NCBI GenBank assembly: GCA_022496205.1
Contig: WTXD01000162.1
Location: 1-23,579, forward strand
DNA from: Gloeopeniophorella convolvens
Lineage: Eukaryota > Basidiomycota > Agaricomycetes > Russulales
DNA length: 23,579 nt
Reading direction: 5' to 3'
Made by a program: the position numbers and the translations under genes. The notes beneath the pieces are model-generated. The model ran no database searches, had not been told where the DNA came from, and saw nothing but the letters and a program-made list of their open reading frames with translations. Positions 8,222 to 17,459 of the stretch are shown here, piece after piece (position 1 is the stretch's first letter; the number at the start of each line of letters is the position of its first letter).

Positions 8222-10065
8222 CGTAGAAAACAAGACACAAGTCACTGCTATCTGGAGATAATAACCACCCAACGCTTATATATCTTCTGCTCTGTGAGCT
8301 GCTTCGTCTATACGCCATAAAACGTAGGATGAATGTCCAAGACTACATCCCGGTGGTCGAGGTCCCATGCGAGCTGAGCCGGAGAAAGGATCCACGACGA
8401 CCCCAGCATTGCATACAGCTTCGAACTTAGGCACACCGATGGAAATCGCCGGGGCGACGGTGCCAGCGGTGATGCATCCTAGTCAAGACTAGAGAGAAGA
8501 AGCCTCTCTCAAATACATCCGACGATACCGGACGCCTCAACAGCCAGATTGTGCATAGCGGTAGCCGAGAAGGGCAAGAAGCCAAAAACAAAACCGCACT
8601 CTCAGCGAGATTTCGCGCTGTAAGCCACTCCCAAGGGCAAGGCGATGGAAGCGCCCTCCAGTGAGCTGGTGATCGCAGAGAGCTGGGGCCGCAAATAATA
8701 TCACGCGGAAAGCGCTGTGCACACATCCAGGGAAATTCCTGCCTTGACCGATCATTAGGAGGTGGTTGGCGAACAGACTGCGGCTGACCAGCACCTACCA
8801 CTGCAGAAGAGAAGGAGGCCCCCCGTATGCTTGTAAGCTTGCTACGCCAGTGCGGAGAACCCGTGCAGCAAGAGTCATGATCCAGTCCAGATGTGAACAT
8901 CCAAAGCTCCATGGGCGGCTCGACCGGTTGGCGGACATGGTACTTAGTATTTGATGGAAGCTCGCGTCACCACCATGCACCAACAATTGCGCGTCGGTTG
9001 ATTTCTAGGTCCGACACCGGCCGCTTCCGTGCACGGGGGGTGGGCCCGGAGACGGAGCGCTGTTGCGCGCAACGGTGAGCGTCCAAACCGCCCTTCAAGT
9101 TGCTTTATTCGTCCACACGTCACCGCACAGAGTCCCTGGGGACATCGTAGTTAGTCGGGGAAATGCACATTGTGTCCGGCTGCAATTCACAATGCTTTGC
9201 ACCTCGTATCATGAGACAACTAGGATAGGAGTCAACAACGAACGGCGCCCGTGTTTCGCTGTCCGCCCGCCATGCTTCGGCCCCCCGATATCATGTCCTC
9301 TACACATTGGTTGCTGGGCTAGCGTGGCAGATCAAGCCTCTGGGAAGTAGCAAGAACCTGCTCCACAGGCGCTTCCGACTGGCACCGGCACAGGCACCTG
9401 GCACGTACTCTACACCTAATGGGGCCGTATACGGTTCAGAATAAAGGTGAGCATTGACATTTCTGCATAACGTAGAACTACTGCTTTGAAAAATAACAAC
9501 CCATAAGTTCACTATCCCGTGTAGTCTGACCAGAAATCTGCCCCTACGCGCGCGGCAGCGCCCGATCCTGGGAACCGGATGCGTCCTCCGCGAAGGTTCT
9601 ACAGCCACTGCCGCGGAGCGCACGGTGGAGGGTAGAGCCCCGTAAACACGGTACGCGTACCATTTAGCCATACCAGTCATAAAGCCGTAATTCGAGAACC
9701 CGCGTTTCTACCAATGCTTGCCAACCAGATTGGTAGAGGTATGATGTAGCGCTTCAGAATCCACACTTTCGCTGTTCTCGGAATTTCTCTGGGTCTGCAG
9801 ACAGCACGCTAGAGTACAGGTGCAGTCACATGTGCGGGAAAATCAAGGGATCTTGGAAACCACATAGAAGATCTCGGACGCTTAGCCGCTGACATCACAG
9901 ATCAACAAAGTAAAATTGGGGATCACGTTCAACAGACAGCATAATTCGGAGAATTCCGCTCGTGCAGATCGTCTAAAATACTAGAGACGAGGGCATGCGC
10001 AAGCGTCGTACGAGCATAACGTAGTGGAAGGCCGAAAATCTCGCAGCCCAGTGGAGGTTGTGGAT
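8222..10065. other. Intergenic spacer between dsRBD copies 2 and 3
   Basis: The 1844-bp spacer has no recognisable gene. Its left part (8620-8659) shares a block with the upstream region of copy 1. Its right end (9951-9971, GAATTCCGCTCGTGCAGATCG) resembles the 3' flank of copy 1 at 175-197 (GAATTGCCGCTCCTGTAGATCGG). The array units therefore carry related flanks on both sides. Confidence 0.5.
8276..8282 (-). promoter_or_regulatory. TATA box of dsRBD copy 2
   Basis: TATATAA on the minus strand, 55 nt upstream of the copy 2 ATG, matching the heptamer of copy 1. The implied 5' leader is very short. Confidence 0.6.
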
Positions 10066-10407
10066 TCACTGGCCCGGAATGCCGTTCGTCCTGAAATACT
10101 CCAACGCCTGGCTGGCTGCCGCTTGCTTGGCCAAACCAATAGAAAGGCCTGTACCAGTCCCTACGTCCACACCGAGATCTGTCAAAAGCTGTCAACGGGG
10201 ATTCATACTAGCATTACTGAACTACACCGACATCTGTACGTGATATGATGGGTTGCTTGATTATTTGGCCCAACCTGCTGATGAGTATTGCTTAGAAGGT
10301 GGCTGGCATGATGCGCTTGCAGCAGGTTGTTGAGTTGGACGACAGCGTCTACGCAGTGGTAAATGCATGTGTCAGTGAGAGCGTAGGGATTGAGGCGCAC
10401 CAGCCAT
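10066..10407 (-). CDS. dsRBD mini-protein, array copy 3 (78 aa, 3 exons)
   Basis: Exon 1 10401-10407 (ATGGCTG), intron 10349-10400 (52 nt, CACTGAC branch-like site), exon 2 10232-10348, intron 10179-10231 (53 nt), exon 3 10066-10178, stop TGA. Exon lengths again are 7, 117 and 113 nt. The product starts MADAVVQLNNLLQAHH, has QVGPNNQATHHITYR in the middle, and ends FRTNGIPGQ. The third dsRBD motif reads GTGTGLSIGLAKQAAASQALEYF: the first Lys of the usual SKKxAK is Ile, while the later AK pair is kept. This may weaken or change RNA binding, so it is either a divergent paralogue or a copy under relaxed constraint. No stop or frameshift is present. No good TATA box was seen; TTTAAGA on the minus strand near 10450 is weak. 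Confidence 0.83.
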
Positions 10408-11654
10408 TGCTATGGACGAGGATGGATGCTGTAGCCAGTCAATGGCCCTCTATCTCTTAAATCCCTCAGACGACAGGCTGTCTCATCATCCAGATAACCT
10501 GAAATGCGGGGGCGTGTGTAGGCCCTACATCCCAACAATGCGATATTTGGGTGGGCGTGTCAGGTATACAGTCGCTGGAGCGTAGGAACAGACGCGACTG
10601 GTGGCACCGGCGCGGCGTACAGCTGCAAGCTGGGACGCGTCATTGGAGCACATCTGTTCCAAAGGCGCCGAGCGTAACACAGTTCACCGGGAGAGAAAAG
10701 GTTCCCAAGTACAGTCCGACAACCAGAGCGCCTCAGCGAATCAAGCGTTCCTGCGGTAACAAGGGGTACGAGAACCAGCAAGGTTGTTCAGCGCGGCCAC
10801 TAAGGGCCCGTGGCCATTTCTTGGGACCCCGGAAAAGCTGAGCGCGCCATCCGGTACCGGGTACCAGTGGCCGCGGGGCATGGGAATCTCGGATCGAGTG
10901 GTGTGGAGATTGCCGTGGGCCTAGAGATATTTGCAAGCATAGTGTGAGCGCGGGTCCGGCACCAGTATGAAACTTGCATCAACTATTAGACATACACTTT
11001 GAGAGTTTGTCTTCCAGCGAGCATCACACAGGCAGCCAAAAGGTTTGCAAGCGACCCAAGAATTTCCTACAGGCGCTGAACCGTGCGACAGACCGGACGG
11101 CCCAGCCTGCGGGAGCAAAGTCTTCAAGATGAAGCCAGGCGAATATTGGCACTGACCGCCGGCAGCTCCTTCAAGTACTGACTTCACACCTCGAATGAGG
11201 TCCGTAAGCGCCATTGAATGGCACGCAAGTCCGACGATGAAGGAGCGCCTTGATATGGACTCGCGCTCGCCCTCGGGTACTGATGTGGGGGGGGTGCCAT
11301 TGAGGCACGGAGCAAGCACTGGAGCGCGCATGGACGAGTATCACGCTGACTCGGACCTTCAATATTGAATCGCCGTCGCCGCGACTGTGCGATCTCTAAG
11401 TTCGACCGCCAGATCGGCCAGAAAGGGGCCCTGCCAGATCGGGGGTAACAAAGATGGGAGAATAACGTCTATATTCACAGAATGAATACAATCGAAGAGG
11501 CTCATGTAGGGACAGTAAAGGGAAGCTTGGACAGCAAGTAGAAGGAAAGCCACATATGTAATCAAATTGTCTAGTTATTGGTAGTAAGGGCAGAGGATGT
11601 TATTGCATCAGAGGGGCTTTCATAGCTCCTTGGACACGGCATAAAAGACCGCCA
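10408..11654. other. Intergenic spacer between dsRBD copies 3 and 4
   Basis: No gene was recognised. Bases 10707-10730 match the block upstream of copy 1 (944-967), consistent with a duplicated promoter region. The remainder shows nothing that could be assigned. Confidence 0.5.
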
Positions 11655-11990
11655 CTAGCCACTAGTGGTGCGCAGATATTGCAATGCCTGTGCGGCAGCG
11701 ACTCTCTTGGCATTGCCAATGGAGACACCTTGTCCACTGCCAATTGGAGTACCTCGGACTACGGCGTCTCAGTGCACAGCGGAGGATACAGCTAGCGAAA
11801 CTCACACTTAGCGACAGCGCGATGGGTAACCTGGTCTTGAGGCCCGCTTTGGGACAAATCCCACGACAACATAGGGCTGATATTTCCCGAAGGGTGGCCT
11901 TGCAGCCAATTATTGAGGTCACGAACGGGATCAGCTAGGCAGAGAGTCAGAACTCGGAGCTTTAGAAGAGTCGAACAGGTACCGACCCAT
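11655..11990 (-). CDS. dsRBD mini-protein, array copy 4 (78 aa, 3 exons)
   Basis: Exon 1 11987-11990 (ATGG, only 4 nt), intron 11935-11986 (52 nt, TTCTGAC branch-like site), exon 2 11806-11934, intron 11759-11805 (47 nt), exon 3 11655-11758, stop TAG. Total length equals the other copies, although both splice points differ slightly. The product starts MADPVRDLNNWLQGHPSG and continues SQSGPQDQVTH, AVAKFRGTPIGSGQG, SIGNAKRVAAAQALQYL, ending RTTSG. Helix 1, the GPxxxxTH region and the final helix are all recognisable as a dsRBD. As in copy 3, the first Lys of SKKxAK is Ile. It is the most diverged copy. The second intron's acceptor was chosen among three nearby AGs because it restores family spacing; the 4-nt exon rests on frame and the GACCATGG context. 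Confidence 0.75.
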
Positions 11991-13374
11991 GGTCTATGCG
12001 AGACGAGTGATTCTGTGGGACGTCGACTGGTGACTTGTTTATTCTCGCAGTTCGGGCGAGTGGTGAGTGGATGTGCCCTCCTCATCGCGGCACACGTCCA
12101 GCTTTATACATCGAGAAGGTATCCTTGGCTCTCCATTTCCTGGATGTGCCAGGGAGTCCCGAGTATAGCAACTTGTTATGGTACGCCCTTGACCTAGACA
12201 GTCGAGGAGCCGGACAATCCCAGACGAGCACCAAGCGCCCTTACAGGACCAGCCCTACAACGAACAAATACCACCCCGTCCTAGGGGCGATGAAAACCAC
12301 GTTAGCACGGAATCCATTTTTCATGACCCACCGGAATTTGTCAGGTCATTCCTGCCCTAGACCCAGGAACAGAGAGCCAGTAGTCTCAAGCCGCGAGAAA
12401 GTGTGGCGAAATCGCCGGAAGTTCTAGCAGGAGTGTAACGAAGAACTCATCATGAAAGGTGGTACGCGACCTGCGCATTCGCCTGATGTTGTGCCACGAT
12501 TGCTTCATGTCAACCTTAAGCGCCTCGAGAAGGCGCCCCAAGAATGTCATCCGAGAAAGATGAGCCGGGGAGGTGGTCCGCCGTGCCACATGCCACGGGT
12601 TGACGCGTGCGAGGAAAAGTAAAAAGGTTCGCTGACGAGATTGTTATGCCATATTACATGGACACGGCGTTAGTGAGAGTAGGGAATAGCGCCTATAAGC
12701 GTTCCCGGTGCGGTGTCATCCTTGGGTCGGATTCGAGCGTCCGCACCATCAGAAAGCCACCGAGTTAGAGGGATGACGGGGGCTGGAGAACCTCCAACCG
12801 AGGCAGATGATGCGGGTGAGTCACCGGGCTGTCAGAGGAGGGCACAGACTTCGGATTGATTCGTAATGCTATGCAAAGGCGCCAAACGGATCCGCGCATG
12901 CCACGCAACGCGATGTGTGAAGATGTCCAGTTCTGGACCGAACGAGCAGGCTATGGCCGCACAATGGAAGATATAATTTAAGTTTGCAATGTATAGATGA
13001 TGGACAAAGAACGTACCTGGATACATGGGCTCCGTCGTATCAGACTTCGCTGTCCATTGAGATTGTGCCGTGTTCACCTGGTACATGTGGTGCTAGGGCG
13101 CTGGTAGGAAGCACAACCTACGAGGTAACACGCGACACACGATGCATTCCAGTCACGGTGATGCTAACAAGCTCCGTCTCGGGAATCGCGTGTGTATCCA
13201 CGCTTATGACATTGTAGGACCCGCTCGAGGGGTATGGAGTACAGGGAGTGCACAAAAAGAAACGTGATCCACCTGTTTCATAGCATTACGGTCATGGAGC
13301 GGAAAAATAGAGCTAAGCTCACCAAAACATAGCCAATAGTCCTACATCTATGATACATTCATCTGGATGACCAT
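11991..13374. other. Intergenic region between dsRBD copy 4 and the WBP2-like gene
   Basis: About 1.4 kb without a recognisable gene, RNA or repeat. It should hold the promoter of copy 4 and the 3' end of the WBP2-like transcript. A fifth dsRBD copy was looked for by its conserved AKRAAA and NNLLQ blocks and not found. Confidence 0.45.
12102..12108 (-). promoter_or_regulatory. Possible TATA box of dsRBD copy 4
   Basis: TATAAAG on the minus strand, about 112 nt upstream of the proposed ATG; farther out than in copies 1 and 2. Confidence 0.35.
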
Positions 13375-14050
13375 CTACGCTTCATACCCGGGAGGTGCAT
13401 CCACCGGGGTGCCCCCCGCACGAGAAGGCCCGGACAGCGGTGACGCGTACGCAGCTGCGCAGCTTCAGAGAAGGGTCCGCCGCAAAGAAGCGAGGACGTA
13501 CGAAGGGTTTCCTCCTCGTCTTGCATCTGACGTTTCATGTAGACTGCGCGCTCGCGGGTCTTCTCCAGTAGGCTCACAAACTGGAAGAGGCCCTGATTTT
13601 GCAGGCGTATCTCGGCCTTCGTCCCCAACGTGAGACCCCCCTCTGGAGAGGGCTTGATATCGATGGAGAGGTAGTTGGAACCCAGGTATGGCTGCTCGAA
13701 CTTCGTCGATAAGATTGACGGAAGCGGAATTGTCAAAGTGTCCAGTGCACTGGCCGCTGCACCGCCGCCACCACCCCCCGACGTGAAAATGAGCTGCCGG
13801 GAGCGGTCAGCTCATGGGGTGTAGTCTAGCAGGAATCGAAGCATACGCGCTGGTCTGTCAGGAAGAGCTTTCCCGCCTCCTTCAGCTTACGCTCGCCTCC
13901 AGACCCACCGGATGTCGCAGGTCCAGAGGGCGGTGCGTCCGGAATGGACAAGGACACCTCGGCTCCCGAGGCGATATTCATCAGGGTCACCTCCCGTGGC
14001 AAGGGCACGGGAGTGCGGTCGGGGTTGAGCATCGTCCAGTTGAGCGCCAT
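13375..14050 (-). CDS. WBP2-like protein with GRAM-type domain and C-terminal PPxY (191 aa)
   Basis: Exon 1 13847-14050, intron 13794-13846 (53 nt, GCTGACC branch-like site), exon 2 13502-13793, intron 13455-13501 (47 nt), exon 3 13375-13454, stop TAG. The protein begins MALNWTMLNPDRTPVPLP. At about residues 55-68 it has ERKLKEAGKLFLTDQR followed by LIFTS, the hallmark of the PH/GRAM fold of WW-domain-binding protein 2. A Gly-rich loop and TLTIPLPSILSTKFEQPYLG follow. The C-terminus is low-complexity and ends DAPPGYEA, with a PPxY motif at 186-189 suited to binding WW domains such as those of Nedd4/Rsp5-type ligases. The animal relatives are transcription co-activators; the fungal role is unclear. 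The ATG lies in a good ACCATGG context. The last intron is inferred from the frame that yields the PPxY end. Confidence 0.85.
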
Positions 14051-14213
14051 GGTGGTTAGTGGTTACCAAGCTTGCCAATGGGAGCGATCACTGGGGTGGA
14101 AGCAACTGCGGCGGTGCTACTTGGCGCTCGGACGAAGATATCAGATGCGTCCGGGACATAACCTGATATAACGGCGACGCCGTCATGTGTATAGCGGATG
14201 CAATGGTAAACAT

Positions 14214-14296
14214 GGCTACCTGGCGCAATGGTAGCGCGTTTGGCTTCGATCGCCGACGGCACCAAAAGGTTGCAGGTTCGAGTCCTGCGGTGGTCA
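14214..14296 (+). tRNA. tRNA-Arg(TCG) with 11-nt intron
   Basis: The cloverleaf is complete: acceptor GGCTACC pairs with GGTGGTC (with G-T pairs), the D stem is GCGC/GCGC, the anticodon stem TTTGG/CCAAA, and the T stem GCAGG/CCTGC around TTCGAGT. The discriminator is A. The anticodon is TCG at 14246-14248, read after CT in the loop. An 11-nt intron (14250-14260) follows position 37, the normal place for eukaryotic pre-tRNA introns. The intron contains CGA, able to pair with the anticodon as in typical splicing substrates. A run of six T follows directly. Promoter boxes A and B are internal. A near-identical gene lies inverted beyond the kinase gene. Confidence 0.92.
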
Positions 14297-14302
14297 TTTT
14301 TT
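14297..14302 (+). terminator. RNA polymerase III terminator of tRNA-Arg 1
   Basis: TTTTTT starts immediately after the discriminator base. Confidence 0.85.
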
Positions 14303-14586
14303 AGTTACCACCAACTCGACCGTATTCTTGTCGATCCTTGTCCCCCATTTTGCCGCGCTTGCACAGCCACGTACGGCTTACAATTGCAAAGCACACGAAT
14401 ATGATTTGTTGTCCGAAAAAGCGTTGAAGTGAGGTTGGGATCTTCAGCACGTGACGTCGAGTCGCGTCGCGTCCGAGTCGGCTGTGCCACAGTCGCAGGG
14501 CTCCCCCGCTACGACTCCCACCTCAGGCTCGCGTGCGACGAACGGCACTTCCTTGATACAGACTTCAGCCTATCAAGAGAAAAGAT

Positions 14587-16859
14587 ATGGCGACTCTAAA
14601 GGGCTTCTCACAACACTCCTCGAATCCCCTGGAACTCCCCTCATCCGATGCACACAACAGAGCAGCCCTGTCGAAATATCGGAAGGCCCGCGCTATGGCA
14701 GGGAACCAACGCGACTCGGACGACCCCGAGGACGAGCTCGAGGTGTTCGGCCTCAAGGACTACCAGAACCACGTGGCAGGGCTGCTGCAGCGGCCGAGCC
14801 CGCAGGCACAGTACATGATGCGCGGGAACCCGGAGCCTGTCGCGCTCATCGACCTGGACGAGGATATGGACAACGACGCCTCGGATGAGGAGCAGGGGAG
14901 CGACGGGTCCGAGATGGAGAGCGACCTCGACGCGGACGCGGAGGGCGAAGTCGACGAGGAGATGTCGGTGTACCTCAAGCCGAAGGAGGAGCAGGAGGAG
15001 ATCGCAACCGAGATCGCGGACCTCGAGGACGCGGTGCCGGCGATCACGGAAGACTACCGCCTCGTTGACCGACTCGGCACGGGCACGTTCTCGTCCGTGT
15101 ACAAGGCGCTCGACCTCGGGTACTACTCCAAGTGGGACAACGCCGTCTGGCACGGCCGTCACCCGCGCGGGTCGTCCGCGCACTACCAGTCCGCGCCGCG
15201 CGTGCCCAGTGCGAAGGTGTTCGTCGCGGTCAAGCGCATATACGTCACGAGCAACCCCGAGCGCATCCGCAACGAGATCGCGATTCTAGAGACGTGCCGT
15301 GGCGCGCGGCATGTGTCGCAGCTCATCACGGCGTTCCGGCACGAGGACCAGGTCGTCGTGGTCATGCCCTACCACGCTCACGAGGACTTCCGTGTGCGTA
15401 TATGCGCATTATCTCCTGTGGAACGCGGCGCTAACCCCTAGCTGGCAGACGTTCTACCACACGCTCTCGATGGGTGGCATCAAGGCGTATTTCCGGTGCA
15501 TGTTCCGCGCGCTGCGCGATATCCATTCTCGCGGGATTATCCACCGTGACGTCAAGCCAGCAAACTTTCTCTTCGACCCCCATCGGGGTATTGGGACCCT
15601 GGTCGACCTGGGCCTCGCATGTGTAGGTGTTCTACTCCGAAGGCGCAAAATTGAATGACCACCACTCCATCCAGCGCATGGGCGGGGAGACGCGTCCGCA
15701 TCACGGACAATGCTTGCATACATCCACATCTAGGGAGTATCCGCATGGCCGGCTCCGACGGACATCTGAGTACAATGCAGATGTCCTTCGAAAGAAACAG
15801 AAAGAAGCAAGGATGCGGAGTGGGTGGACATCTGATAGGGTGGGTTACTTAGAAAAGGACACAAGGTTAGTGCTCAGGGTCTTGCGCGTACATCGGGCTT
15901 ACCAAAGCTACAGACCACACTCGAAAGCTAATCGAGCAGGCACCCGAGGGTTCCGTGCTCCTGAAGTTTTGCTGAAATGCAACGAACAAACAGGGGGTTC
16001 GTCCCGAGCGCTGGCAACCGAACCTAATACACTGACAAGCGCCTCTGCTAGCCATCGACATGTGGTCTGCGGGCATGATACTCCTGTTCTTTCTCACAGG
16101 AAAGTTCCCGCTGTTTCAGTCCAACGATGACGTCGAGGCCCTCTTGGAGATTGCCTGTATCATCGGGCGGCGAAAAATGGAGAAAGCAGCAACCCTACAC
16201 TGTTTGCGCTCGTTCGGCACGCCTGTGTGATGCCCTGCTAACAGACGCCGGCAGGCCGTACGTTCACGAGCAACCTCCCTTCTATCACGCCGGAGGGTCA
16301 ATCGTGGAGCGAGTTTGTAGAGGCGCTCAATCCAAGGTTGCGGGAGCCCCCGAAGACAGACGCGCGCTATTACCCGCACGGCACGAGCGAGGCGTCTTCA
16401 ACGAGCGGGCCAGGCCACCATCCTCCGCCGCCTTCGTCTTCCTCGCCAGGGCCCGCGACGACCTCGCGCAGCGCGCATTCGGCATCTTCCCCGGTCGCCG
16501 AGGTCCAGGAGCACACGGCGGATGTGGAACAGGCGCTTGACCTGCTCGAGCGGTTGCTGCACCCTGAGTCCACCAGGCGGATCACGCCGCGCGGGGCACT
16601 GTATCATCCCTTTCTGCACGAGGGCGGCGCAGGCGACGACGCATTCTTCCCGCAACCGTTTGGGGAGGGCGTCTGCGGGGAGTGGCACCTCGTAGACGAC
16701 GTAACGGATGAAATGCGCGTGCGCGTCCGGACGGAGGACGGCGGTACGACGGTCGTGCCCGTGATGGCGGGCGAAGGCGTAGCGATCGGGAACGATCCGT
16801 GCGAGTTCCACCATTATGACGACCTTTTCCGACCTTCTGTGGATGAGAAGGGAATGTAG
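14587..16859 (+). CDS. Cdc7-type protein kinase, catalytic subunit of DDK (669 aa, 6 exons)
   Basis: Exons 14587-15393, 15449-15622, 15675-15865, 15914-15996, 16052-16201, 16255-16859; introns 48-55 nt. The N-terminus (to about residue 150) is acidic and disordered. The kinase domain has the Gly loop GTGTFSSVY (164-172), K216 in VAVKRI, E230 in helix C, HRDVKPAN with D303, DLG with D322, and GTRGFRAPE ending at 408. The long insert between DLG and APE (about 75 residues, basic) is typical of Cdc7/Hsk1, as are EDYRLVDRLGTGTFSSVYKA and GIKAYFRCMFRALRDIHSRG. Cdc7 with its regulatory subunit Dbf4 phosphorylates MCM helicase to fire replication origins; Dbf4 is not in the window. DLG replaces the usual DFG. 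A Ser/Pro-rich loop (about 500-530) separates the last kinase helices. No broken frames. The gene sits between two inverted tRNA-Arg genes. Confidence 0.92.
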
Positions 16860-17202
16860 GTAGTTGTAGTTGTTCATATAAGTTATGCTTGTAGCCTTGC
16901 AGAGCGCTAGCTTGTCGCAGAGGGTTTGAATCCGCGTCTGATGTATGTTGTTCTCGGAAGACGAGAGGAAAACGCCCAATATAAGCAGTCTCTAACCCGT
17001 AAATAGCACTGGCCATGCGCAAAGCCGGCACCTACACCCGGCGGTTTGATGCATGGCAATAGCACGCCGTTGTTCTTACGTGCAACGTACGTTCCCGGGA
17101 TGTGGTGCTGCGGGGAACAGCGCCACGGTGCCATTGTTGCCTTGGCAGAACATATACGGAATAAGTTGGCACGTGGCAGGGGTGTAGAAGGAAAAAAAGA
17201 AA
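16860..17202. other. 3' region of the kinase gene
   Basis: Non-coding. It holds the kinase 3' UTR and the 3' flank of the second tRNA. Nothing else was recognised. Confidence 0.5.
17192..17202 (-). terminator. RNA polymerase III terminator of tRNA-Arg 2
   Basis: On the minus strand the tRNA is followed by TTTC and then seven T (17192-17198). Confidence 0.8.
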
Positions 17203-17284
17203 TGACCACCGCAGGACTCGAACCTGCAGCCTTTTGGTAACGTGGCGATCGAAGCCAAACGCGCTACCATTGCGCCAGGTAGCC
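17203..17284 (-). tRNA. tRNA-Arg(TCG) with 10-nt intron
   Basis: The mature sequence matches the first tRNA-Arg except for one base in the variable loop (AGGCT here, AGGTT there). The anticodon TCG is at 17250-17252. The intron at 17239-17248 is one base shorter and differs in its second half (TCGCCACGTT against TCGCCGACGGC). All stems are intact. It is transcribed toward the kinase gene, convergent with the first copy, and lies 175 bp upstream of the protease start codon on the opposite strand. Confidence 0.9.
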
Positions 17285-17459
17285 ATAAGAAAGGAGCAAG
17301 GGCTGGTCGTCTCCGACTCGGACGGTGGCACGGCCACACTTGGGGCCAGAGATCGCTCTACTCGCAGTATTGCAGCCCGTCCTACTGACCTTCTACTATC
17401 TCTCTACTAGTTCAAGTCGTGGTCGCCAGAGAAATCGTCCGGCGGAACTGTCTTTGTCA

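Noticed and set aside
12035..12427. 130-codon plus-strand frame between dsRBD copy 4 and the WBP2-like gene
   Set aside because: No domain, no splice partners and low-quality composition. It covers the likely promoter of copy 4.
14641..15183. 180-codon minus-strand frame rich in Leu, Val and Arg
   Set aside because: It is the antisense shadow of the GC-rich first exon of the Cdc7-type kinase.
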